A DNA stretch of 64,000 bases from Candidatus Zymogenus saltonus. Lineage in GTDB: Bacteria; Desulfobacterota; Zymogenia; Zymogenales; Zymogenaceae. The translations under genes were made by a program, and so were the position numbers. Location of the stretch: NCBI GenBank assembly GCA_016929395.1, contig JAFGIX010000009.1, positions 1-64,000 of the forward strand, written 5' to 3'. The notes beneath the pieces are model-generated. The model made no database searches. It saw only the letters and a program-made list of their open reading frames with translations, and had not been told where the DNA came from. Of this stretch, positions 56,434 to 64,000 are shown in pieces; the stretch's first letter is position 1; each line of letters begins with the position of its first letter.

Positions 56434-57006
56434 CTATCTCGAGGCGAAAAACTCCCGCGGGACGCGGAACTTCGACCCCGATCTACTTTCTATTCCCTCT
56501 ATGAAGAGCATCCTCTCCTTCATCTCGATCCCGTTTCCGCCCCCGAATCCCACAAGGTCCCCGTTTTTACCCACCACCCTGTGGCACGGCACGAAAGGTG
56601 CAAACCGATTTCTCGCCATGGCCGATCCCACTCCCCTCGCACCGCCGGGGCTGCCTGCGGCTTTTGCCACATCATTGTAGCTCATCACCCTTCCCCGATC
56701 TATCCCCTTCACAACCCCATAGACACTCACGAAAAAGGGAGAAATCCCTGAAAAGTCGAGGGGGAACCTCGTCAGGTCTACGGCCTCGCCCTCAAAAAAC
56801 CTCTTCATCGCATCCTCGATTTCACCGCAGGAAGCGTCCTCCCCGGCTTTAATTCCATTCGTTCCAAGATACGATTTCAGCCCCTTTTCAACATCCCCCC
56901 TCTCAACACGGGGGAGCATGCTAAATAATATCCCCGCATCGGAGGAGACCACGCCCATCCACCCGAAGGTCGTTGAGAATATCCCAACATTTTTAATCTC
57001 TTTCAT
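56434..57006 (-). CDS. ogt: Methylated-DNA--protein-cysteine methyltransferase
   Basis: A 190-residue DNA repair protein that takes the methyl group from O6-methylguanine onto its own cysteine. The C-terminal active site reads PFVPCHRVVGKNGDLVGFGG, with the nucleophilic Cys in PCHRV. The GSPGGARGVGSAMARN helix-turn-helix precedes it. The N-terminal domain is of the Ogt type, without Ada extensions. It lies 13 bases after murJ on the same strand, probably one transcript. Confidence 0.92.
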   Translation of the reverse strand: MKEIKNVGIFSTTFGWMGVVSSDAGILFSMLPRVERGDVEKGLKSYLGTNGIKAGEDASCGEIEDAMKRFFEGEAVDLTRFPLDFSGISPFFVSVYGVVKGIDRGRVMSYNDVAKAAGSPGGARGVGSAMARNRFAPFVPCHRVVGKNGDLVGFGGGNGIEMKERMLFIEGIESRSGSKFRVPREFFASR

Positions 57007-57019
57007 TTTTTTCTCCTTA

Positions 57020-58636
57020 TCAACTCCCAGTCTTCAGCTTTCTCTTTATCGGCCCCGCTATCCCCTTGAGCTCCCGCGATCCCATAAGGTACGTTGCGGC
57101 TATGTAAACGATGATGCCGAAGACGATAGCCAGAGTCATGAAGACAAGCTTGTTTAGATTTTGTCCCTTAAGCCCCCAGTCGCAGAAGGAGGCGACAAAC
57201 ATGGAGGAGGCCCCCATTGCAACGCACGCGATCCCGGTCTTGACGAGGGAGACGAAAAGACGCCTGAGCCTCAGCCTCCCCTCCCTCCTCCTGAAGACGT
57301 AAAGGAGCAAAAAGGCGTTGAGAAACGCCGCTGCAGAAACCGCCAGGGCCAGGCCTCCGTGTTTCAACGGCTCCATTAATAGAATACACAGGATGATATT
57401 CAATGCGATCGACATGGCCCCGATCTTGACCGGCGTCGCCGTATCCTTGAGGGCGTAAAATGCGTTGGCCATAACCCTGACACCGCTCACCGCCGGAAGC
57501 CCTATCGAGAAGTAAAGGAGCGCGTCGGCCGTCGCTACAACGGAAGAATAGTCGAACTCACCCCTGTAAAAGAGGAGGCTGATTATAGGAACCCGAAGGA
57601 CGATAAGGCCCACCGACGCCGGAACTGTGATGAAGAGGGTCATCGAGAGGGAGTCGGTAAACGATCTTTTCAGGTCGTCGATCCTCCCCGTGGCCGCCAT
57701 CTTGGACATGCTGGGGAGGACCGCCGTTCCTATCGCCACGGCGAATATCCCCAGCGGAAACTGGGTAAGCCTGTCTGCGTAATAGAGGTACGAGACACTC
57801 CCCGACTCCAAAAAAGAAGCTAAGAATCTTATAACCACCACATTCAGCTGATAGATCGACGCACCGAATATCGCAGGGAGCATCAGCTTCAACATCATCT
57901 TGACAGCGGGATGTTTGTAGTCGAGGCTCGGCCTGAAGGTCACTCCCCGTTTTAAAAGTGGGCCGATCTGAAGGAGAACCTGCAGCAGACCGCCGATTAT
58001 CACCCCCCACGCCAGCCCGACTATCGGCCTTTTCATCAGAGGGCTTATCAGAAACATCGACCCTATCATGGCAACGTTCAGAAGGATCGGGGCCGAGGCC
58101 GGGGCGAGAAAGTGTCCCATGCTGTTTAAGACGCCCATCGCCAGGGCGGTGAAGGAGACAAACAGGATGAACGGAAACATTATCCTGGTCAGATCAACTG
58201 TAAGCCCCCACTTTTGAGGGTCTCCCTTGAAACCGGGCGCGAAGAGAAACACTATCTCGGGGGAAAAGACTATCCCGATGAGGACCGTGAAGACCAGCAC
58301 GATGCTGAGGATCGTCATGGTGATCCTCGCCACCCTGAAGGCCTCTTCTTTTCCTTCATTTACAATGTAATCCGTAAAGATCGGAACAAAGGAGACCGTC
58401 ATGGTCCCCTCGGCGAAGAGCCTCCTCAATAGGTTCGGGATCGTAAATGCGACGAAGAACGCATCGGCGGCGTTTCCTGTCCCGAAGAAGAAGGCCGTGA
58501 CCATATCCCGCACAAATCCGAGGATTCTGCTTCCCAATGTCGCCGTGCCTACGACTCCCGCGGCCCTTATTATCCGGGAGTTTTCTCCATCCCCGCTTAA
58601 TTTTTCAAAGCTCTCTTCCACATTTTTTCTTGACAA
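57020..58636 (-). CDS. murJ: Lipid II flippase MurJ (MviN family)
   Basis: A 538-residue membrane protein with about 14 helices, normal for MurJ, which moves lipid II across the inner membrane for peptidoglycan synthesis. Typical blocks are SRILGFVRDMVTAFFFG near residue 38, AFFVAFTIPNLLRRLFAEG near 60, and PLGIFAVAIGTAVLP in the middle. The frame opens at TTG 58636, which overlaps the rpsT promoter region; a GTG at 58621 is an alternative start. ogt follows 13 bases downstream. Confidence 0.93.
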   Translation of the reverse strand: MSRKNVEESFEKLSGDGENSRIIRAAGVVGTATLGSRILGFVRDMVTAFFFGTGNAADAFFVAFTIPNLLRRLFAEGTMTVSFVPIFTDYIVNEGKEEAFRVARITMTILSIVLVFTVLIGIVFSPEIVFLFAPGFKGDPQKWGLTVDLTRIMFPFILFVSFTALAMGVLNSMGHFLAPASAPILLNVAMIGSMFLISPLMKRPIVGLAWGVIIGGLLQVLLQIGPLLKRGVTFRPSLDYKHPAVKMMLKLMLPAIFGASIYQLNVVVIRFLASFLESGSVSYLYYADRLTQFPLGIFAVAIGTAVLPSMSKMAATGRIDDLKRSFTDSLSMTLFITVPASVGLIVLRVPIISLLFYRGEFDYSSVVATADALLYFSIGLPAVSGVRVMANAFYALKDTATPVKIGAMSIALNIILCILLMEPLKHGGLALAVSAAAFLNAFLLLYVFRRREGRLRLRRLFVSLVKTGIACVAMGASSMFVASFCDWGLKGQNLNKLVFMTLAIVFGIIVYIAATYLMGSRELKGIAGPIKRKLKTGS

Positions 58637-58658
58637 AATAAAACCTATCGTTTATTCT
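58630..58658 (+). promoter_or_regulatory. Sigma70-type promoter of rpsT
   Basis: TTGACA at 58630-58635 and TATTCT at 58653-58658 are 17 bases apart. The rpsT ribosome site (ggagg) follows at about 58690 and the TTG start at 58705. The -35 box overlaps the first codons of murJ on the other strand, so the two divergent genes share a very short control region. Confidence 0.7.
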
Positions 58659-58704
58659 ATAAAATTGATTCTCTTATTCTAAACAATATGGAGGTAGAAA
58701 GAGC

Positions 58705-58980
58705 TTGGCTAATCATAAATCCGCCCTCAAGAGGATGCGTCAGGGCGAAAAACGCAGAATCATGAACAGGCATGTAAAAAGCACCATGAAGGGTTACATA
58801 AAGAAATTTCTAAAGTCGATCGATGATAAAAACATTGACGAGGCAAAGGACAATCTGCACACCGCAATAGTCTCGATCGACAAGGCCACCACAAAGGGCG
58901 TCATCCACAAGAGGAACGCTTCGAGGAAGATATCCCGTCTCCAGAGGAAGTTCAACTCCCTCGGGGATTCCGCCGCCTAA
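58705..58980 (+). CDS. rpsT: 30S ribosomal protein S20
   Basis: A 91-residue basic ribosomal protein that binds 16S rRNA. The family pattern is clear in ANHKSALKRMRQGEKRRIMN near the start and KGVIHKRNASRKISRLQRKF near the end. The start codon is TTG, read from ggagg about 10 bases upstream; the UUG start of rpsT is also known in E. coli, where it takes part in feedback control. It diverges from murJ. A long repeat array begins right after its stop. Confidence 0.97.
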   Translation: MANHKSALKRMRQGEKRRIMNRHVKSTMKGYIKKFLKSIDDKNIDEAKDNLHTAIVSIDKATTKGVIHKRNASRKISRLQRKFNSLGDSAA

Positions 58981-59900
58981 TCGGACCGTCTGTTCTTATC
59001 TCAAACGCCTGTGGCCCTCTTCATTGGTCGTTGTCAATACAATCTCGTTAATCAACGGCCCGTCAGTTTAGATTCCAAGTTGCCGTGGCCTCATTTTAGT
59101 TCGCTTCAAAGAGGATTGGCCAAGGGCCGATCCTACTCTTTATCGGGCCGTTCTTTAAATCCTGAATTTCCACGGCCTTATCACTGGTTGTTTTCAATAC
59201 AATCTCGCCGATCAACGGGCCGTCAGTTCAGATTCCAAATAGATGCGACTTCCTTCAATGTTTCTTGCAAATGCGACTTTACTGTTTAACGGGGCCGTCC
59301 TTTAATAATATTCCAAATTTCCGCAACCTCATTCACTGGTTGTAACCAACATAACATTGTTGCCTAACAGGGCCGTCCGCTTATCTTAAAACACCCAAGC
59401 CCCATTCCGGGATCGTCCCCAAACTTAATAAGGCGGTCATCGATTTGTCTTTTGATCGGCTCGTTCGCTTATCTTAAGACACCCAAGGTCCCTTTTGGTT
59501 TCGGCCTTTAACAAAATAAGAAAACCACCTGCCCGCCGCCTAATCGGGCCGTTCTTTAAATCCTGAACTTCCACGGCCTTATCACTGGTTGTTTTCAATA
59601 CAATCTCGCCGATCAAAGGGCCGTCAGCTTAGAACCAAAGTTACCGTGGCTTCCTTCAATCTTCTTGTAAATGCGACCTCGACGATCAAAGGGCTTTCAG
59701 TTTAGACCCAAATGTCTGCGGCCTCCTTCGCGGTTTGATGCAAAAACAGGTTGAGCAACCGCCGATTGATTGAGCCGCAAACTCAAATACTGAATATTTT
59801 TAAACTCCCACACTTCTGCCACTGATACGGTATAATCGCCTTGTCTATTAATCGGGCGGCTCTTTCAACCTTCAAAATTTCTTTGCCCCCTCGGAGTCTG
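58981..59900. repeat. ~900 bp non-coding array of about ten alternating degenerate repeats
   Basis: Units of 68-90 bases each carry a gggccgt core, near 58984, 59055, 59143, 59213, 59290, 59367, 59454, 59543, 59611, 59683 and 59850. Two modules alternate. Module A runs gggccgttctttaaatcc to cacggcct and then cactggttgttttcaatac. Module B runs gggccgtcagtttagattcc to gccgtgg and then a ttccttcaat/aaatgcgac part. Nearly identical A-B blocks start at 59142 and 59543, a second-order period of about 401 bases. In module A ggccgt and acggcc can pair across about 20 bases. The array lies between the converging ends of rpsT and holA and contains no plausible gene. Confidence 0.8.
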
Positions 59901-59987
59901 TCCCGCCTTCTATTCGACCTTTTCAAGAATTACAGCTGGATCGACCCGCTTAAGTCATCAAGCGACATAAAAACAAAAGCCAGAAAA

Positions 59988-61040
59988 TCAGCGTATTTCC
60001 GAGGTAATATCGAGAACCATCTTGTCGATAACCATCTTGTCTTTGAGGGAGCTGCTCTTCAAAAGCCTGTCCGTCTCGAAAAGCCTCTTCAATATCTCCC
60101 TGAACGACTCGTGGGATATCCTGTTTACCTGATTGACGTATTTTCCCAGCGTAAACGAGGGTATCTTCAAGGCCCTGGCGGCGCTCTGGGCGCTGTCCCC
60201 TTCATCCACCGCAACCTTCAGGCTCCAGAGCCTGACGAAGTGCCACCGTATTATCCCCAGAAGCTCGACCGCCTTAGCCCCCCCGAGTAGCATCTTTTCG
60301 ATCATCTTCATCGCGCCTCCCGCATCCCCCAGCGACAGGGCGTCCGACATCTCAAAGACGGAGTGAACCTTGAGGTCCGGAATCATGTTCTCGACATCTT
60401 CAAACGTCAGCCTCTGATCATCCCCGAGAAAGACAATCAGCTTTTCGACCACCGCCGATGCCGCTGACAGGTCGTCCCCCAAGAAATCGATAATGGTATC
60501 GAGGACTTCCGGGTCAGCCGTCTTGCCCTCGTCGCGGAACCTCCTGACGACCCAATTTTTTACCTCCTCCTCCCGCATCTTCTCGAAGGTAGCAACGGCG
60601 GACGACTTCAGAAGTCCCTTGAGCCTCCCCGGTGGCATCCTCAACGGCGTTTTGCCCTTCTGCTCCCCAAAACCGCCTGCAGATATAAATAGAACCGTGG
60701 AGTCGTTCGGGTCATCGGCGTATGAAACAAGCATTTGGGCCTCTTTTTCAGCAAACCTCTCGGCGTTTCTAACCACCAAGGTCTTTTTTGACCCGCCTAT
60801 CGCCAGCATCGGGAGCGTCATTGCGCTGTTTATGATCTCCAGCACCGGGGTTTCTCCGCCGTAGAAGGTCTCGTGCATCAGCCCCTCATCCACCTTCCCG
60901 CCGTGAACGGCCATCTTCAGTTTGCCCTCGTACTCCCTGATCAGGTGCTCGTCCTCGCCGTAAAAAAAATAGACGGGGTGAAACCTCCCGTCTTTCAGGT
61001 CTTTATCGATCTCTCTGTAATTGTTGTAGATCTTCGTCAT
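59988..61040 (-). CDS. holA: DNA polymerase III delta subunit
   Basis: A 350-residue clamp-loader subunit that opens the sliding clamp. The N-terminal fold starts FHPVYFFYGEDEHLIREYEG. The middle region KTLVVRNAERF and the strand TVLFISAGGFGE fit the AAA-like domain, which lacks a functional Walker A as expected for delta. The C-terminal domain contains LGIIRWHFVRLWSLKVAVDE. It lies downstream of leuS, as in many bacteria, but no lptE separates them; the gap is only 165 bases. Confidence 0.92.
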   Translation of the reverse strand: MTKIYNNYREIDKDLKDGRFHPVYFFYGEDEHLIREYEGKLKMAVHGGKVDEGLMHETFYGGETPVLEIINSAMTLPMLAIGGSKKTLVVRNAERFAEKEAQMLVSYADDPNDSTVLFISAGGFGEQKGKTPLRMPPGRLKGLLKSSAVATFEKMREEEVKNWVVRRFRDEGKTADPEVLDTIIDFLGDDLSAASAVVEKLIVFLGDDQRLTFEDVENMIPDLKVHSVFEMSDALSLGDAGGAMKMIEKMLLGGAKAVELLGIIRWHFVRLWSLKVAVDEGDSAQSAARALKIPSFTLGKYVNQVNRISHESFREILKRLFETDRLLKSSSLKDKMVIDKMVLDITSEIR

Positions 61041-61205
61041 ATTTTAAAGCCGGTATGTGCTATCGGCCGGCCGATAAGGAGTCCATTGGAAAACCCTCAA
61101 ACATCCCACAAAGTAAAGATTTCAGGCAACCCCCTACACAATATTACAATTCAAAACGTACAATTCAAAATGGCCCCCCTGACAACCCCCCCTCCCCTTT
61201 TAGAC

Positions 61206-63731
61206 TCACTTGGCCACTACGATGCTGACGAGCTTTTCTGGAATCACGATCATGTTCTTTATCTCGGCATCCTCGATGTATTTCTTTACCTTTTCATCCA
61301 TGAGGGCCTTCTCCTTCACCTTCTCTTCGGAAAGCCCCGCGCCCACTACAAGCCTGCTCCTCACCTTGCCGTTTATCTGAACGACTATAGTGATCTCCTC
61401 CTCCCGGGCCAACCCCTCGTCGTAGACGGGCCACGAAACATTGACGACGCTCGGGGCGTTTCCGACCGCCTCCCAGAGCTCCTCCGCTATGTGGGGCACG
61501 GCGGGAGATAGGAGAAGGATCGCTTTTTCCACCGACTCCTTGAAGACGAGGGTGTCTGAATCGCTGAGCTTCCTGTCCTCTCCCATCTTCGAGATGAAAA
61601 CGTACATCTCGTTTACAAGCTCCATTACCGAGGCGATGGCAGTGTTGAAATGAAATCTGCTCTCGATATCCTCCGTCACCTTCTTTACCGTCTGGTGCAT
61701 CTTCCTCTGCAGATTTCTGCCAGCGTCGGAGAGATCCGCCCCGTCCGCCTTGGAAGCCGACTTCGCCCCCTCTACGATGTCGAGGTTATCCACTACGATC
61801 CGCCAGAGCCTTGCGAGAAACCTGAACGATCCCTCGACCCCCTGGTCGCTCCACTCGAGTTCCTTTTCCGGGGGCGATGCGAATAGGATAAAGAGCCTTG
61901 TTGTGTCTGCGCCATACTTCTTGATCATATCCGCCGGGTCGACCACGTTCCCCTTTGACTTGCTCATCTTGGCGCCGTCCTTTATGACCATCCCCTGTGT
62001 CAGGAGTCTGGTGAAAGGCTCCTTGTATTTCACCAGGCCGAACTTCTTCATGACCCGGCTGTAGAACCTCGAATAGAGGAGGTGCAATATCGCGTGCTCG
62101 ATTCCTCCGATGTATTGGTCGACCGGGAGCCAGTAGTCCACCCTCTTTTTATCGACCATCCCCACGTCGTATCCGGGTGATGAAAACCTGGCGTAGTACC
62201 AGGAGGACTCGACAAAAGTGTCCATCGTGTCGGTCTCCCTCCTTGCTTCCCCGCCGCATAAGGGGCAGGCAACCTTGACAAAATCCTCATAGTCGCCGAG
62301 GGGCGACCCTCCCCCCTCCTTGAGGTTGACGTCCGTTGGGAGCAGGACGGGAAGGTTTTCTTCAGGAACGGGAACCACGCCGCACTCCTTGCAGTAGACC
62401 ATCGGTATCGGCGCCCCCCAGTACCGCTGGCGCGATATACCCCAGTCGCGAAGCCTGTAGTTCACGGTCTTTTTGCCGAGGCCCTTTTTATCGAGTTCGG
62501 CTATGATATCTTCCATCGCCTTCCGGTTTTCGGCGCCGTTGAACTTGTCGGAGTTTATCAATATCCCGTCTTCGACGTAGGCCTCCTCCATCTCGTCGCC
62601 CTTAAGCTCCTTATCCTTCGGGGTGATGACGACGATTATGGGAAGGTCGTACTTCTTGGCGAACTCGAAGTCTCTCTGGTCGTGGGCGGGAACCGCCATG
62701 ACCGCCCCGGTGCCGTATTCCATAAGCGCAAAGTTTGCGGCGAAAACGGGCATCCTGGCGCCGGTGAAGGGGTTCTTGCAGTATGCCCCTAAAAACACAC
62801 CCTCTTTTTCGTAGTCCTCCGAAGAGCGCTTTATCTTGTCGGTGATAAGCATCTTGTCCACGAAGTCCCTGACCTTCTTCTCCTCCGGTGTTCCCCTGGA
62901 GAGGGCTATTGTCAGGGGGTGCTCCGGCGCAAGGACCATAAAAGTTGCGCCGAAAACCGTGTCCTGCCTCGTTGTAAAGACGCTTATCTCGTCGTAGCCC
63001 TCCACCTTCGCCTCAAGGGGAAACTTTATCTCGGCCCCGTAGCTCTTTCCTATCCAGTTCCTCTGCATGGTGATTACGCGCTCGGGCCAATTGTCGACCA
63101 TATTGTCGAGCTCTTCAAGGAGATCGTCCGCATACTCGGTTATCTTGAAGAACCAGCCGTTTATCTCCTTCTGGGTGACCTCCTCGTCGCAACGCCAGCA
63201 CCTGCCGGAGATGACCTGCTCGTTGGCGAGGACAGTCTGGCACGACTCGCACCAGTTGACAAAGGACTTCTTCTGATATGCGAGCCCCTCCTTAAACATC
63301 TTTATGAAGAGCCACTGCTCCCAGCGGTAATACTCAGGGGCGCAGGTGGCGAGCTCCCTGTCCCAGTCGTAGGAAAATCCCATCTCCTTGAGCTGCTTTT
63401 TCATGTAGTCGATATTTTCGTAGGTGTACTTTGCAGGATGAATCCCGCTCTCGATGGCGGCGTTCTCCGCGGGCATCCCGAAGGCATCCCATCCCATCGG
63501 GTGCATTACGTTCAGTCCCTTCATCATCTTGTAGCGGGCTACAAGGTCGGTGATGGTGTAGTTCCTCACGTGACCCATGTGGATCCTTCCGGAGGGATAC
63601 GGAAACATCTCGAGGATATAGTACTTCTCCCTCTTATCGTCTATCTCTACCTTGAAGATCTCGTTCTCCTCCCAATATCTCTGCCAGCGGGACTCGATAT
63701 CGAGGGGGGAGTATTTCTTAATCTCTGCCAT
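61206..63731 (-). CDS. leuS: Leucyl-tRNA synthetase
   Basis: An 841-residue class I synthetase that charges tRNA-Leu. The HIGH-type motif is PSGRIHMGHVRNYTITD near residue 45 and KMSKS occurs in GAKMSKSKGNVVDPADM. A zinc-type insert has WCESC and CWRCDEE. The CP1 editing domain is present, but its threonine-rich motif reads TTRQDTVFGATFM where TTRPDT is usual. The other editing residue, in MAVPAHDQRDFEF, is intact. The start ATG 63731 has a gagaga-type site about 9 bases ahead. holA follows after 165 bases. Confidence 0.97.
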   Translation of the reverse strand: MAEIKKYSPLDIESRWQRYWEENEIFKVEIDDKREKYYILEMFPYPSGRIHMGHVRNYTITDLVARYKMMKGLNVMHPMGWDAFGMPAENAAIESGIHPAKYTYENIDYMKKQLKEMGFSYDWDRELATCAPEYYRWEQWLFIKMFKEGLAYQKKSFVNWCESCQTVLANEQVISGRCWRCDEEVTQKEINGWFFKITEYADDLLEELDNMVDNWPERVITMQRNWIGKSYGAEIKFPLEAKVEGYDEISVFTTRQDTVFGATFMVLAPEHPLTIALSRGTPEEKKVRDFVDKMLITDKIKRSSEDYEKEGVFLGAYCKNPFTGARMPVFAANFALMEYGTGAVMAVPAHDQRDFEFAKKYDLPIIVVITPKDKELKGDEMEEAYVEDGILINSDKFNGAENRKAMEDIIAELDKKGLGKKTVNYRLRDWGISRQRYWGAPIPMVYCKECGVVPVPEENLPVLLPTDVNLKEGGGSPLGDYEDFVKVACPLCGGEARRETDTMDTFVESSWYYARFSSPGYDVGMVDKKRVDYWLPVDQYIGGIEHAILHLLYSRFYSRVMKKFGLVKYKEPFTRLLTQGMVIKDGAKMSKSKGNVVDPADMIKKYGADTTRLFILFASPPEKELEWSDQGVEGSFRFLARLWRIVVDNLDIVEGAKSASKADGADLSDAGRNLQRKMHQTVKKVTEDIESRFHFNTAIASVMELVNEMYVFISKMGEDRKLSDSDTLVFKESVEKAILLLSPAVPHIAEELWEAVGNAPSVVNVSWPVYDEGLAREEEITIVVQINGKVRSRLVVGAGLSEEKVKEKALMDEKVKKYIEDAEIKNMIVIPEKLVSIVVAK

Positions 63732-63850
63732 GCGAAATCTCTCAATTCTCCCATCTTGAGTAAAATAAATTATGTGAACTACTGCCTACAAAGAATTCTG
63801 TTTATCATAAATTCCCAATTTATGCAAGAATATTGTATTGGGCTCCATAT

Positions 63851-63880
63851 AAAAAAGGCTTGGGGGATATTCCCCAAGCC
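63851..63880 (-). terminator. Rho-independent terminator of the gene entering from the right edge
   Basis: On the minus strand, ggcttggggaa and ccccaagcc form a nine-pair stem with a short loop, and six T follow. It lies 24 bases after the stop of the partial gene at 63904. The stem is strong and perfect. Confidence 0.85.
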
Positions 63881-63903
63881 AAATTGGAATCACGTTTATT
63901 TCC

Positions 63904-64000
63904 CCTATTTTATGACCTTCCTCTTCTCTCCCATCGGCGTTAGGACAAACCTGCATATATTGTCGCCCTTGCTGACGCAAAGCACCTCTTCACTCTCGTA
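63904..64000 (-). CDS. C-terminal end of an unidentified protein (5' partial), possibly V4R-like
   Basis: A minus-strand frame entering from the right edge ends at TAG 63904-63906, giving about 32 residues. It contains EEVLCVSKGDNICRFVL and then a basic tail. The C-x-x-x-G-D-x-x-C-x-F-V pattern resembles the end of V4R (4-vinyl reductase-type) sensor domains, but only a short part is visible. The strong terminator just after the stop supports a real gene. Confidence 0.55.

Noticed and set aside
58981-59900. CRISPR array
   Set aside because: The intervals between cores are themselves repeated and vary in length from 68 to 90 bases; there are no unique spacers and no cas gene in the window.
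59841-60290. Plus-strand ORF of 149 residues near the repeat array
   Set aside because: Most of it lies antisense to holA, whose coding assignment is strong.

Overview
The window looks like chromosomal DNA from an uncultured Gram-negative bacterium, most likely a deltaproteobacterial (Desulfobacterota-type) lineage. This rests on a full 14-gene complex I operon, many acyl-CoA enzymes (CaiB/BaiF transferase, acyl-CoA dehydrogenase, crotonase, acyl-CoA ligase), a B12-binding radical SAM protein, an RND/MMPL exporter, a lipoprotein, and a PAS histidine kinase whose first PAS domain carries a cysteine motif. The assignment is an inference, because no rRNA or other phylogenetic marker was compared. 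No tRNA, rRNA, CRISPR array, transposase or phage gene was recognised.

Layout. 1-9.3 kb: tail of an unknown gene, a G-rich tandem repeat, a histidine kinase-like protein without its phospho-acceptor His, an RND exporter with a B12-radical SAM protein, a DUF1858 protein and a secreted VIT/vWA protein. 9.3-17.5 kb: MarR regulator, membrane cytochrome c, small hypothetical proteins, CaiB/BaiF transferase, and a sugar-salvage-like group (nucleotidyltransferase, NahK-like kinase, exported tyrosine-phosphatase-fold protein that has lost Cys and Arg), then a TauE/SafE exporter. 17.6-31.7 kb: nuoA to nuoN in canonical order on the minus strand, with unusually long purine-rich spacers and a compact NuoG. 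31.9-35.1 kb: lipoprotein, SH3 protein and GPH-type transporter. 35.2-37.6 kb: cysS and a PaaG-like crotonase.

37.8-42.9 kb is an AT-rich patch. A membrane-anchored P-loop NTPase with TPR repeats and a membrane-anchored RadC-like JAMM protein flank uvrB, which has ordinary composition. 42.9-52.9 kb: LURP-one-like protein, FecR protein, uvrC, acyl-CoA ligase, comEC, alpha/beta hydrolase and SDR. 53-64 kb: acyl-CoA dehydrogenase, M28-like protein with an altered metal site, ogt, murJ, rpsT, a ~900 bp non-coding repeat array, holA, leuS and the end of one more gene.

How the genes work together. Complex I supplies the respiratory NADH entry point, and the scattered acyl-CoA genes fit fatty or aromatic acid oxidation feeding it. 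uvrB and uvrC belong to excision repair, each with a near-consensus sigma70-type promoter. leuS, holA, rpsT and murJ form a commonly seen housekeeping neighbourhood. The least explained parts are the intergenic repeat arrays, three genes that keep a fold but lack catalytic residues, and the two AT-rich genes around uvrB.
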